DNA of 64,000 nt from Nocardioides sp. Root122. Its GTDB lineage: Bacteria > Actinomycetota > Actinomycetes > Propionibacteriales > Nocardioidaceae. The stretch lies in contig NZ_LMDE01000011.1 in the NCBI RefSeq assembly GCF_001425025.1, positions 186,001 to 250,000 on the forward strand. Reading direction: 5' to 3'. The notes below the pieces were generated by a model. It had not been told where the DNA came from. It did no database searches and saw nothing but the letters and a program-made list of their open reading frames with translations. Shown here one piece after another: positions 8,858 through 17,157 of this stretch (its first letter is position 1; every line of letters begins with the position of its first letter). A program made the position numbers and the translations under genes.

Positions 8858-8884
8858 GGCGGTCCTCGGTGGTGGGCGGCGCCG

Positions 8885-10351
8885 CTACATCGCGGCGTAC
8901 TCCTGCTCGATGAGCTCGGCGATGCGGTCGGGGTCGGGCACCAGCCCGGCGTCACCGGCGACGCCGATGGTGACCTCGCCGCCGTAGCTGAAGATCGAGA
9001 TCCCGAGGGGCTGGTGGCCCGACATCGGCACCCAGCCGAGGGTGCCGGCGACCGGCACCCCGGCAAAGGTGACCTGCTCCCGCGGACCCGGCACGTTGGT
9101 GAGCACCCCGACGCCCTTGTTGGCGAAGAGGTCGGTGAGGCGTACGGCGAGCGCCCGCGGCGACTCGGCGATCATCCACTGCACGCCGAAGGTGATGACC
9201 GGCTCGACGCTGTGCTTGATGCGGAGCATCCGCTCCTTCATCGCGGACACCGCCTCGCCGGTGCTGCCGAGGCCCAGCGGCATCGGGAGGAAGACGAGGG
9301 AGAAGTGGTTGCCCAGGTCCTCGGGCAGGTCGGCGTCGAAGGGCACCAGCGACACGGGCACGAGCCACGCGATCTCGTCGACGAGCGCGTCCTTCTCGTC
9401 GAGGTAGCGGGTCAGCGCGAGGGACACGACAGCGAGCAGCACGTCGTTGACGGTGCCATCGGTGGCCCGGCCGATCTCCCGGACCCGGGCCAGGTCGATG
9501 CCACGCACCCACGAGACGACCTTCTCGACGCCGGGCGTGCCGGACCATGCCGTGTGGGTGCTGGGTGGTGCCGTGAGGATCCGGCTGACCTCGGCGATGG
9601 TGTTGACCGACTGGTTCTCGCGCGAGGTGATGCCCTCCACCGCGTCGATGACCCGGAGGGGGTGCAGGGCCAGGCCGAGGCCTTCCCGGACCAGCCTCGG
9701 GCTGAGCGTGGCAGCGACCCGCAGCGGGACCTTGAGCGCACCCAGGAGGAGGTCGCCCGCGTCACCCGCGCTGCGCCGCGCGAGCGCCGCGCCGGTGGCG
9801 AGCAGGCCGGCGCTGTGGTGCGCGCGGCCCACCGACACGGGCACCACGGCACTGCCGTCGACCGGGTCGCACAGGCTGAACATGAGCTGCACCAGCCGGA
9901 TCCCGTCAGCGAGCGCGTGGTGGAAGCGGGTGAACATCACCGTGGCGTAGCCGTCGATGCCGGTGACGAGGTCGATCGTCCACAGCGGCCGCTCGCGGTC
10001 GAGCTGCACGGCGAACTGCTCCCCGATCCAGGTCCGGAGGTCCTCCTCATCGCCCTCGAGCCCGACGACGCGCACGTGGTTGCCGAGGTCGAAGTCGGGG
10101 TCGTCCTCCCAGTACCACTCCCCGTCGTGCTCCACCGCGCGCCGACGGAAGACGGGGTGGCGCGCGATCAAGCGCTCCTCGAGCACGCGTCGCACGGCGT
10201 CGATCCCCACCGGCTCGTCGAACCACATCAGGGAGCGGACGTGCATCAGGTTGTTCGGGCGGTCCATGTGGAGCCACGTCTGGTCCGATGGCGGGACCGG
10301 CTTGCGGACGCGCTCCTCGTCGGGCCTCCGCGCGGAGGTCGTAGTGCTCAC
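8885..10351 (-). CDS. Wax ester synthase / diacylglycerol acyltransferase (WS/DGAT)
   Basis: A 488-residue acyltransferase with the active-site motif HHALADG (144-150) and the family start [18 protein letters not shown]. The C-terminal half has the family signatures [16 protein letters not shown] and [14 protein letters not shown]. It joins an acyl-CoA to a fatty alcohol (wax ester) or to diacylglycerol (triacylglycerol). It is the first gene of the operon with the acyl-reductase fusion and the SDR, which favours wax-ester synthesis. The start is GTG. Confidence 0.92.
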   Translation of the reverse strand: MSTTTSARRPDEERVRKPVPPSDQTWLHMDRPNNLMHVRSLMWFDEPVGIDAVRRVLEERLIARHPVFRRRAVEHDGEWYWEDDPDFDLGNHVRVVGLEGDEEDLRTWIGEQFAVQLDRERPLWTIDLVTGIDGYATVMFTRFHHALADGIRLVQLMFSLCDPVDGSAVVPVSVGRAHHSAGLLATGAALARRSAGDAGDLLLGALKVPLRVAATLSPRLVREGLGLALHPLRVIDAVEGITSRENQSVNTIAEVSRILTAPPSTHTAWSGTPGVEKVVSWVRGIDLARVREIGRATDGTVNDVLLAVVSLALTRYLDEKDALVDEIAWLVPVSLVPFDADLPEDLGNHFSLVFLPMPLGLGSTGEAVSAMKERMLRIKHSVEPVITFGVQWMIAESPRALAVRLTDLFANKGVGVLTNVPGPREQVTFAGVPVAGTLGWVPMSGHQPLGISIFSYGGEVTIGVAGDAGLVPDPDRIAELIEQEYAAM

Positions 10352-10486
10352 ACCTCGAACCTAGGCCCGGCGCGAGGTCCCGGCAGCCGTCCAAGTTCCC
10401 CACCTGACGGGACCATTGGCCCGTGCCGAGAGGGTCCGGGCAGGTGGCGACGACCTGGGAGGTGTCTCGACCTTCCGGCCGTCCGG

Positions 10487-11662
10487 TCAGCGGCGCGCGA
10501 CCCCGTCGCGGCGCGCGGCCTCGGCGACCGCCGTACGCACGGCACCCGGGACGCGGGGGTCGAACGGCGAGGGGATCACCAGGTCCTCGCTCAGGTCGTC
10601 GCCGACGAGCTCGGCGAGCGCCGTGGCAGCGGCGACCTTCATGCCCTCGGTGATCGCCGTGGCGTGCACGTCGAAGGCACCACGGAAGATGCCGGGGAAG
10701 GCGAGCACGTTGTTGATCTGGTTGGGGAAGTCCGAGCGGCCGGTCGCCACCACGCGGGCGTACTTGTGGGCGAGGTCGGGGTGGACCTCGGGCGTCGGGT
10801 TGGCCAGGCCGAAGATGATCGCGTCGTCGGCCATCGAGGCGACGATCTCCTCGGGCACCTGGCCGCCGGAGACGCCGATGTAGACGTCCGCGCCCGCCAT
10901 CACGTCGGCGAGGCTGCCGCGGCGACCGAACCGGTCCGCGGTGTCGCGCGCGAGGGCGGCCTTGACCGCCGTGAGGTCGGAGCGCTCGGAGTTGAGCACG
11001 CCCTGCCGGTCGAGGACGGCGACGTCGCGCACCCCCGCCTCGAGCAGGATCCGGGCGACGGCCACGCCAGCGGCACCAGCGCCCTGCACGACCACCCGCA
11101 CGGTCGAGGCGTCACGCCCGGTCAGGCGCAGCGCGTTGGTCAGCGCGGCGAGCGCGACCACGGCGGTCCCGTGCTGGTCGTCGTGGAAGACGGGGATGTC
11201 GAGGCGCTCCTTGAGCCTGGCCTCGATCTCGAAGCAGCGCGGGGCGGAGATGTCCTCGAGGTTGATGCCACCGAAGCTCGGCGCGAGGCGCACGACCGTC
11301 TCGATGATCTCCTCGACATCGGTGGTGTCGAGGCAGATCGGCACGGCGTCGACGCCGCCGAACTGCTTGAAGAGCACCGCCTTGCCCTCCATCACCGGCA
11401 TCGCGGCGGCGGGACCGATGTCGCCCAGGCCGAGCACCGCGGTGCCGTCGGTGACGACGGCGACGGTGTTGGGGACCCACGTGTAGTGCTGGGTCAGGGA
11501 CGGGTCGGCGGCGATGGCCTCGCACACGCGCGCCACGCCGGGGGTGTAGGCGAGAGAGAGCTCGTCGGGGCCGTTCAGGGCGACCGTCGAGACGATCTCC
11601 ATCTTGCCGCCGACGTGCAGGTCGAACACGGGGTCGCCTGAGTGTGGGTGCAGCGGTGCCAT
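10487..11662 (-). CDS. NAD(P)-dependent malic enzyme
   Basis: A 391-residue malic enzyme of the short bacterial type. It has [31 protein letters not shown], the metal-binding segment [26 protein letters not shown], and a Rossmann motif [13 protein letters not shown]. It decarboxylates malate to pyruvate with NAD(P)H formation. It lies upstream of the wax-ester operon on the same strand, across a 135-base gap, and could supply NADPH for lipid synthesis; this link is speculative. The ATG at 11662 is used because the longer frame has no family homology; GAGGA precedes it. Confidence 0.93.
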   Translation of the reverse strand: MAPLHPHSGDPVFDLHVGGKMEIVSTVALNGPDELSLAYTPGVARVCEAIAADPSLTQHYTWVPNTVAVVTDGTAVLGLGDIGPAAAMPVMEGKAVLFKQFGGVDAVPICLDTTDVEEIIETVVRLAPSFGGINLEDISAPRCFEIEARLKERLDIPVFHDDQHGTAVVALAALTNALRLTGRDASTVRVVVQGAGAAGVAVARILLEAGVRDVAVLDRQGVLNSERSDLTAVKAALARDTADRFGRRGSLADVMAGADVYIGVSGGQVPEEIVASMADDAIIFGLANPTPEVHPDLAHKYARVVATGRSDFPNQINNVLAFPGIFRGAFDVHATAITEGMKVAAATALAELVGDDLSEDLVIPSPFDPRVPGAVRTAVAEAARRDGVARR

Positions 11663-11682
11663 GCCCGGGATCCTCGCACAGC

Positions 11683-12063
11683 TCAGCGGGGCAGGAGCCG
11701 CCGTCCCACGCGTGGTGAAGGCCACAGCCGGAGGCGTACGACAGCCAGCACCGCGTCCTCGGCCACGGGCCCGCGGTGCCGCGAGTCGACGCCCTCGTCG
11801 GGGTTGTCGCTGAGCAGCCACCATCCCACCGCGCCGGACCGCGTACGCCGCTGCTCCCCCGCCCGCTTGACCGTCAGCGTGCCGTCGGCGAACCGGGCCA
11901 CGACCAGGTCGCCGGGCCGGGGCGAGGCGCCGTAGCTGACCACCAGCAGGTCGCCCTCGCGCAGTGTCGGGAGCATCGACCGCCCCCGGACGACCGCGGT
12001 CCCGTAGGGAGCCCCGGTGCGGCCACCCCTCGGGGCGAGACCCCGCTGCCGACGCCGTTGCAC
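11683..12063 (-). CDS. sodX: Nickel-type superoxide dismutase maturation protease
   Basis: About 126 residues with the S26 signal-peptidase fold: catalytic Ser in RGRSMLPTL, EGDLLVV, PGDLVVARF, the general-base Lys in LTVKRAG, and the LLSDNPDEGVDSR box. SodX-type proteases remove the SodN leader so that His1 can bind nickel. It diverges from sodN, the usual arrangement. No ATG fits upstream of the Ser motif; the GTG at 12063 is the best start, without a clear ribosome site, so the N-terminus is uncertain. Confidence 0.85.
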   Translation of the reverse strand: MQRRRQRGLAPRGGRTGAPYGTAVVRGRSMLPTLREGDLLVVSYGASPRPGDLVVARFADGTLTVKRAGEQRRTRSGAVGWWLLSDNPDEGVDSRHRGPVAEDAVLAVVRLRLWPSPRVGRRLLPR

Positions 12064-12086
12064 GCGGAGTAGTGTCCCATTCAGAT
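12058..12086 (+). promoter_or_regulatory. Candidate sigma-70-type promoter for sodN
   Basis: TTGCAC (12058-12063), a 17-base spacer and TCAGAT (12081-12086) lie about 55 bases before the sodN ATG. No convincing Nur (nickel-responsive Fur-family) palindrome was seen around it. The assignment rests on consensus and spacing only. Confidence 0.45.
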
Positions 12087-12141
12087 GCCCACTCGCGACG
12101 GCACCGTCACGACGGCACTGTCCCCGATCGAGAGGAACCTG

Positions 12142-12543
12142 ATGCTTCGCCACCTGCTTGCCCCGACCGTCGAGGTCTCCGCCCACTGCGACCTGCCCTG
12201 CGGCGTCTACGACCCCGCCCAGGCGCGCATCGAGGCCGAGTCCATCAAGGCGATCATCGCCAAGGTCGCCGACAACGACGACCCCGACTTCCGCACCCGC
12301 GCGATCCTGATCAAGGAGCAGCGCTCGGAGCTGGTCAAGCACCACCTGTGGGTGCTGTGGACCGACTACTTCAAGCCCCCGCACTTCGAGAAGTACCCCC
12401 AGCTGCACACGCTGGTCAACGAGGCCACCAAGCTGGCCGGTGCGAGCGGCACGAAGGGCGAGCTCGACGCGGCCAAGGCCGACGAGCTGCTCGCCAAGAT
12501 CGACGAGATCGCCGAGATCTTCTGGGAGACGAAGAAGGCCTGA
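12142..12543 (+). CDS. sodN: Superoxide dismutase, Ni-containing
   Basis: A 133-residue precursor. A 14-residue leader ends ...EVSA, and the mature enzyme begins HCDLPCGVYDP, the nickel hook (His1, Cys2, Cys6, Tyr9). The C-terminus has LWTDYFKPPHFEKYP and ends IFWETKKA, as in Streptomyces SodN. It converts superoxide to oxygen and peroxide in the cytoplasm as a hexamer. An upstream ATG at 12085 is open, but the ATG at 12142 follows GAGGA and gives the known leader length. The last codons and the stop form the left arm of a hairpin. Confidence 0.96.
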   Translation: MLRHLLAPTVEVSAHCDLPCGVYDPAQARIEAESIKAIIAKVADNDDPDFRTRAILIKEQRSELVKHHLWVLWTDYFKPPHFEKYPQLHTLVNEATKLAGASGTKGELDAAKADELLAKIDEIAEIFWETKKA

Positions 12544-12588
12544 GCAGACACCGCGCAGCGGGGGCTGCTCAGGCCTTCTTCTGAGCAG
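12531..12588 (+). terminator. Perfect 17-bp inverted repeat over the sodN stop, with an overlapping alternative hairpin
   Basis: The left arm (12531-12547) is the end of sodN including its stop. A 17-base loop follows, then a perfect 17-base right arm (12565-12581). A shorter alternative stem pairs CTGCTCAG (12565-12572) with CTGAGCAG (12581-12588) and competes with the long stem. There is no run of U. It could act as an RNA-stability or termination structure. Confidence 0.6.
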
Positions 12589-12640
12589 CTTGCTGCTTCG
12601 TGCCTGAACCTCAAGCTCAGTCCTTCTTCGAGCAGCTCTC

Positions 12641-12677
12641 CGGGCCCGGTCGCCACCGCGTGTGGCGACCGGGCCCG
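12641..12677. terminator. Strong hairpin terminator after sodN
   Basis: A perfect 16-bp stem (CGGGCCCGGTCGCCAC and its complement) closes a 5-base loop, about 100 bases after the sodN stop and before the next gene. The stem is stable and fits actinobacterial terminators, which often lack a U-tract. Confidence 0.8.
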
Positions 12678-12746
12678 TGTCCATTTCCACCCGGCCCCAC
12701 GGCCCGTCCTGCTTGAATCCTCACGTCGCCCACCGGGAGGAAGCGG

Positions 12747-13400
12747 ATGATCGAGCAGGTCCAGCTGCCTGACGGCACGGACGCCTTCGTGCTTCCGCTG
12801 CTGCGCACGGACCGGGCGACGCTGGCCGCCGAGTTCGAGACGCTGGCGCCGGAGTCGCGCCGGCGGCGCTTCCTCGCTCCGGTCATGCACCTGAACGACG
12901 CGATGCTGCAGCACCTCGTGGACGACGTCGACGGCGTCGAGCACGTGGCGCTCGTGCTGTGCGTCGAGACGTCCCCCGACGTCTACGACCCGGTCGCGCT
13001 GGCGCGGATGGTGCGCTACGCCGACGTGCCCGACGCCGCCGACCTCGCGGTCACGGTGAAGGACGAGTGGCACGGCCGCGGCGTCGCCACCGTGCTTCTC
13101 GAGGTCCTCATGCGGCACCGGCCGGTCGGCGTGGACCGCATCGTCACCGAGGTCCTCAAGGACAACCCCGCCTCCCTGCGGATGCTGCGCCGACTGGGTC
13201 CGACTACGGTCGAGGACCAGGAGCAGGGCGCCTACGGCGTGGTCGTCGAGCTGCCCCCGACGGGCACCTCGGGCCCGGCCGCACCGGCACCGGCACGCGT
13301 GCCCGACGTCGTACGCCGCCCAGCTTCCCCCCTGCTGAGCGACCCGGTCCACCGGCACGCACTGCGCACCCGCGACCAGGTCTGCCCCTGGTTCGGGTGA
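12747..13400 (+). CDS. GNAT family N-acetyltransferase
   Basis: A 217-residue protein with a GNAT core: AVTVKDEWHGRGVATVLLEVL (about 98-118) contains the acetyl-CoA loop (WHGRGVA), then ENPASLRML-like DNPASLRMLRRLG. A GGGAGGAA site precedes the ATG. The last 45 residues are Pro/Ala-rich and then basic, unlike the core. The core resembles the GNAT domain of protein lysine acetyltransferases of the Rv0998 type, but no cyclic-nucleotide domain is present. Substrate unknown. Confidence 0.85.
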   Translation: MIEQVQLPDGTDAFVLPLLRTDRATLAAEFETLAPESRRRRFLAPVMHLNDAMLQHLVDDVDGVEHVALVLCVETSPDVYDPVALARMVRYADVPDAADLAVTVKDEWHGRGVATVLLEVLMRHRPVGVDRIVTEVLKDNPASLRMLRRLGPTTVEDQEQGAYGVVVELPPTGTSGPAAPAPARVPDVVRRPASPLLSDPVHRHALRTRDQVCPWFG

Positions 13401-13461
13401 CGACTTCGTGCCCGGTGCGATGGCCTAGGGTGGGCGAGCACACACTCGGAGGACGGAGACG

Positions 13462-13884
13462 TTGACGCAGATGGCAGATCATCACGGGGGCCGCGCCGAC
13501 GTCGAGCTCCGCCTTCCCGCGGAGGGTGCCTACGCCACGGTGGTCCGCACCACGGCTGCCGGTCTCGCCGCCCGACTCGACTTCACGATCGACGACATCG
13601 AGGACCTGCGCATCGCCATCGGCGAGGCGACCGCCCTCGCGATCCCGCAGGCCGACCCCGGCACCGACCTGGTCGCCTGCTTCTTCTTCGGCCCGGGCAC
13701 GCTGACGGTCACGCTGGAGACCGAGGCCATGGACGACCCGGAGCTCGACACCGAGAGCTTCGCCTGGCAGGTGCTGGACACGATGGCGCAGGACGCTGCG
13801 GCGGGATCGGAGGACGGACGCTTCCGCGTCCGCTTCACGGTGACGTCGCAGGTCGCTGCGGGACGGACAGGTGCCGAGCGCTGA
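13462..13884 (+). CDS. Anti-sigma factor, RsbW/UsfX type (GHKL ATPase fold)
   Basis: A 140-residue small serine-kinase anti-sigma factor. The IDDIEDLRIAIGEATA segment (about 39-54) is the N-box helix of RsbW-like proteins, and VELRLPAEGAYATVVR is the family start. It lies directly before and overlaps a SigF/SigB-family sigma gene, like usfX-sigF. It should bind and silence that sigma factor until an anti-anti-sigma protein releases it; none is encoded nearby. The TTG at 13462 or the ATG at 13471 may be the start; GGAGG lies at 13448-13452. Confidence 0.85.
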   Translation: MTQMADHHGGRADVELRLPAEGAYATVVRTTAAGLAARLDFTIDDIEDLRIAIGEATALAIPQADPGTDLVACFFFGPGTLTVTLETEAMDDPELDTESFAWQVLDTMAQDAAAGSEDGRFRVRFTVTSQVAAGRTGAER

Positions 13885-14719
13885 CATGAGCGCACACACG
13901 GGGGAAGAGGCGGCGGGGGCCGCCGAGGACCGCGCGCCCGACGAGGTCGGGCCCGGCGGGATCGAGCACGTACGCTTGCGCAGCGCCGAGCTGTTCGCAG
14001 TGCTGCGCGACGACGAGGCGAGCGAGGCCCGGCGGGCGACGGCGCGCGACGACCTGGTGCACCTGCACCTGTCGCTGGTCGAGCACTGCGCTCGCCGCTT
14101 CCGCAACCGGGGAGAGCCCTTCGAGGACCTGGTCCAGGTCGGCACGATCGGCCTGATCAAGGCGGTGGACCGCTTCGAGACCGATCGCGGCGTCGAGTTC
14201 TCGACCTATGCCACGCCGACGGTCATCGGTGAGATCAAGCGGCACTTTCGCGACAAGGGCTGGGCGATCCGGGTGCCGCGACGCCTCCAGGAGCTGCGGA
14301 TGCAGATCGGCGGCGCGACCGGCGAGCTCACCCAGAAGCTGGGCCGCTCCCCCACCCCGCGCGAGCTCGCCGAGGTCATCGGCTGCACGGTGGAGGAGAT
14401 CATGGAAGGCATCGAGTCCAGCCACGCCTACGCCACGCTGTCGCTCGACGCCTCCGACGACTCCGACGACGGCCCGCCGGCGATGCTGGCCACGCTCGGG
14501 GTCGAGGACAGCAACATCGAGCACGTGGAGATCCGTGAGTCGATCAAGCCGCTGCTCGAGGGCCTCGGCGAGCGGGAGAAGCGGATCCTGCTGCTGCGGT
14601 TCTTCAAGAACATGACGCAGTCGCAGATCGCCGAGGAGATCGGCGTCTCGCAGATGCACGTCTCGCGCCTGCTGACCCGCACCCTCGCGCAGCTGCGCAC
14701 CTCGCTCGAGCAGGACTGA
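13871..14719 (+). CDS. RNA polymerase sigma factor, SigB/SigF/SigG family
   Basis: About 282 residues with regions 2 (FEDLVQVGTIGLIKAVDRFE, EFSTYATPTVIGEIKRHFRD), 3 (RVPRRLQELRMQI, RSPTPRELAEVIG) and 4 (REKRILLLRFFKNMTQSQIAEEIGVSQMHVSRLL, shown by its short motifs SQIAEEIG and MHVSRLL). This is a stress-type group 3 sigma factor. It overlaps the anti-sigma gene if the GTG at 13871 is used; an ATG at 13886, just past the anti-sigma stop, is an alternative. Either way translation is coupled, as expected for a sigma/anti-sigma pair. Confidence 0.93.
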   Translation: MPSADMSAHTGEEAAGAAEDRAPDEVGPGGIEHVRLRSAELFAVLRDDEASEARRATARDDLVHLHLSLVEHCARRFRNRGEPFEDLVQVGTIGLIKAVDRFETDRGVEFSTYATPTVIGEIKRHFRDKGWAIRVPRRLQELRMQIGGATGELTQKLGRSPTPRELAEVIGCTVEEIMEGIESSHAYATLSLDASDDSDDGPPAMLATLGVEDSNIEHVEIRESIKPLLEGLGEREKRILLLRFFKNMTQSQIAEEIGVSQMHVSRLLTRTLAQLRTSLEQD

Positions 14720-14730
14720 CCCGCACCGGG

Positions 14731-15156
14731 CTAGGCGCGGGCGTCCTCCTCGAGGACCTCGGTGCTGGCCGGGTGCACGAGCCCGGCGATGACCACCAGC
14801 CCCACCACGGCGAGCCCGACCGACAGCGGCTTGGTCGAGCCACCCCACAGGTTCCAGGCCAGGCCGAGCTGGATCAGCTGGGCCATCACCACCGGTCCCC
14901 GCGCCCAGCGGCGAGCGCGCCACAGCGACCACGCGCACCAGGCCAGGGCGAGGGCTGCGGCGAGGAAGAACGCCGTGGTGGTCAGGCCCATCGTCAGCCG
15001 GATCGAGCTCAGGTTGGCCAGCTCGAGCACGCCCAGGCCCGCGAGCACGAAGGCCTCGACCCCGGTGAGCGAGGCCGCCACCACGAGCGGGGGCGGGGCG
15101 GCGGGGGCTGGACCAGGGGCTGAACCGGGGGCTGGACCTGGGGTGGTAACGGGCAC
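14731..15156 (-). CDS. Hypothetical four-helix membrane protein
   Basis: A 141-residue protein with a Pro/Ala/Gly-rich N-terminus (1-23) and four hydrophobic segments (about 24-45, 58-78, 88-103, 110-127). A short Trp/Arg-rich loop (CAWSLWRARRW) lies between segments 2 and 3. No catalytic motif is visible. It converges with the sigma gene and diverges from whiB1. Function not recognised; possibly a small integral-membrane protein of unknown role. Confidence 0.75.
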   Translation of the reverse strand: MPVTTPGPAPGSAPGPAPAAPPPLVVAASLTGVEAFVLAGLGVLELANLSSIRLTMGLTTTAFFLAAALALAWCAWSLWRARRWARGPVVMAQLIQLGLAWNLWGGSTKPLSVGLAVVGLVVIAGLVHPASTEVLEEDARA

Positions 15157-15326
15157 GGCGCAATTTTAGTTGTGACGGACACGACCACCCCAGGGGGTTG
15201 TGTGAACGTTCAAGTCTTGCGAGTCTTGTCGCTGCCCACGTCGGTAGTACTGCGTGGCGCCCGGGCCAGCTGAGACGTCCGACAACAGCAACTGCCTGTG
15301 ATTGAGAAAGAGGGATCCCCCACCCC

Positions 15327-15578
15327 ATGGATTGGCGCAGCCGCTCAGCATGCCTTGACGAGGACCCCGAGCTGTTCTTCCCAATCGGCAACACCGGACC
15401 CGCGATCCTCCAGATCGAGGAGGCCAAGCAGGTGTGCCGACGCTGCGAGGTGCGCGAGCAGTGCCTTGCCTGGGCCCTCGAGGCCGGACAGGACCACGGC
15501 GTGTGGGGTGGCCTCAGCGAGGACGAGCGGCGGGCGCTGAAGCGTCGCAACGCCCGGGCCCGCATCCGCACCGCCTGA
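15327..15578 (+). CDS. whiB1: WhiB1-type iron-sulfur transcription factor
   Basis: An 83-residue WhiB protein almost collinear with M. tuberculosis WhiB1. It starts MDWRSRSACLDEDPELFFP and has four cluster cysteines (Cys9, Cys37, Cys40, Cys46 in C-X2-C-X5-C spacing), the GVWGG turn and a basic tail ALKRRNARARIR. WhiB1 binds a nitric-oxide-sensitive 4Fe-4S cluster and the primary sigma factor. The next gene is pdtaS on the opposite strand, as in Rv3219-Rv3220c. The 170-base leader region contains a TGAACGTTCA palindrome at 15203-15212. Confidence 0.96.
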   Translation: MDWRSRSACLDEDPELFFPIGNTGPAILQIEEAKQVCRRCEVREQCLAWALEAGQDHGVWGGLSEDERRALKRRNARARIRTA

Positions 15579-15610
15579 GCGGACACGCGCCGTCAGTCGG
15601 GGCGGTCGGC

Positions 15611-17089
15611 TCAGTCGACCGGCAGGTCGGCCTGGACGCGGGTCCCCCGCACCCCGGGGCCGATCTCGAGCACGCCGCCGAGCTCGGACTCGACGAGCGT
15701 GCGCACGATCGAGAGGCCGAGCTGCGTCGAGCTGTCGAGGTCGAAGCCCTCGGGCAGCCCGCGGCCGTCGTCCTCCACGACGACGTGCAGCCGACCCACG
15801 ATGCGGCGCGCGGTGACCACCACCCGTCCGACCCGGCCCTCCGAGCCGGGCGGCAGGTCGGCGTAGCCGTGCTCGACGGCGTTCTGCAGCACCTCGGTGA
15901 GCACCATCGCCAGGGGCGTGGCCGCCTCGGAGGGCAGCTTGCCGAAGGATCCCTCGCGCACGACGCGGACGGGCACCTCCACCCCGCTGACGTCGACCAC
16001 CATCGAGCCGAGCCGATCCGCGATCTCGTCGAAGTCGACGGTCTCCTCGACCGCGTGGCTGAGCGTCTCGTGGACGATCGCGATCGACCCGACGCGGCGC
16101 ACCGCCTCCTCTAGCGCGGCCTTGGCGTCCTCGGCCTTCGTACGACGCGCCTGCAGGCGCAGCAGGGCCGCGACCGTCTGGAGGTTGTTCTTCACCCGGT
16201 GGTGGATCTCGCGGATCGTGACGTCCTTGGTGACCAGCTCCCGGTCACGGCGGCGCAGCTCGCTGACGTCGCGCACCAGCAGCAGCGCGCCGCTGCGGTC
16301 GCCCTGCGGTCGCAGCGGGATGCTGCGCACGATGAGGGTCACGTCGTCGGTGCCCACTTCGGTCGCCCGTCCGTCCCGTCCCCCGAGGACCGCGCTCAGC
16401 GTCTCCTCGTCGGGGCGCCTGCGGGCGGGGACCAGGTCCCGGGTCAGGTCGGCGAGCACCAGCCCGGCCAGGTCGCCCTGGAGGCCGAGCCGGCGGTAGG
16501 CCGACAGTCCGTTGGGACTGGCGTAGACGACCTTCCCGGCGGGGTCGAGGCGGACGAAGCCGTCGCCGACCCGCGGCGAGTCGGCGTGGTCCCCGCGCTG
16601 CCCGGGGAGCGGGAAGTAGCCGTTGGCGATCATCTGGGTCAGCTCGGCGGCGGTCTGCAGGTAGCTGAGCTCGAGGCGGCTGGGCGTGCGGATGCCGAGG
16701 AGGTTGGTGTTGCGAGCGATGGTGGCGATGACCCGGCCGGCGCGGCGGACGGGGATGACCTCCACCCGCACCGGCACGGCGTCGCGCCACTCGGGATCGC
16801 CCTCGCGCACCAGACGGCCGGAGCCGAACGCCTCGTCGAGCATCCGGCGGCGTCCCGCGGGGATGAACGTGCCGAGCACGTCGTCCACCAGCGCGGTGGG
16901 ACCGGTGGTGGGCCGCATCTGTCCCCCCGCCCAGTAGCCGCGGCCCTCCCGGTCAGGCAGCCAGAGCACCAGGTCGGCGAAGGAGAGGTCGGCCAGGATC
17001 TGCCAGTCCGCCATCAGCAGCTGGAGCCACGCCACGTCGTCCTCGACGAGGTCGGTGTGGGCTCGCACGAGCTCGTGGAGGGACGGCAC
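15611..17089 (-). CDS. pdtaS: Cytosolic sensor histidine kinase PdtaS
   Basis: A 492-residue soluble kinase: N-terminal GAF-like domain (1-150), PAS domain (about 170-275), HisKA_2 phosphoacceptor helix with His296/297 in IREIHHRVKNNLQT, and an ATPase domain with NAVEHGY and EDDGRGLPEGF. No transmembrane segment is present. In mycobacteria PdtaS phosphorylates the RNA-binding antiterminator PdtaR and takes part in copper and nitric-oxide sensing. PdtaR is not in this window. Start is GTG at 17089. It converges with whiB1. Confidence 0.95.
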   Translation of the reverse strand: MPSLHELVRAHTDLVEDDVAWLQLLMADWQILADLSFADLVLWLPDREGRGYWAGGQMRPTTGPTALVDDVLGTFIPAGRRRMLDEAFGSGRLVREGDPEWRDAVPVRVEVIPVRRAGRVIATIARNTNLLGIRTPSRLELSYLQTAAELTQMIANGYFPLPGQRGDHADSPRVGDGFVRLDPAGKVVYASPNGLSAYRRLGLQGDLAGLVLADLTRDLVPARRRPDEETLSAVLGGRDGRATEVGTDDVTLIVRSIPLRPQGDRSGALLLVRDVSELRRRDRELVTKDVTIREIHHRVKNNLQTVAALLRLQARRTKAEDAKAALEEAVRRVGSIAIVHETLSHAVEETVDFDEIADRLGSMVVDVSGVEVPVRVVREGSFGKLPSEAATPLAMVLTEVLQNAVEHGYADLPPGSEGRVGRVVVTARRIVGRLHVVVEDDGRGLPEGFDLDSSTQLGLSIVRTLVESELGGVLEIGPGVRGTRVQADLPVD

Positions 17090-17157
17090 CCGGCAAGCGT
17101 AGGGGTAGCCGTGGACCGGGCTGGGGGTGTGTCGGCAGCGGCTGGCAGGATGGGGGC

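Noticed and set aside
10352..10486. Promoter of the WS/DGAT operon
   Set aside because: A TTGGAC and a TAGGTT exist on the minus strand, but the spacing of about 25 bases is too long to support a call.
7733..11641. A 1302-codon open frame on the plus strand
   Set aside because: It is antisense to the acyl-reductase fusion, WS/DGAT and malic enzyme, has no homology and is a product of high GC codon bias.
15203..15212. TGAACGTTCA palindrome upstream of whiB1 as a regulator site (CRP-like)
   Set aside because: It is only 10 bases, single, and does not fit the TGTGA-N6-TCACA pattern; kept as a note in the whiB1 entry.
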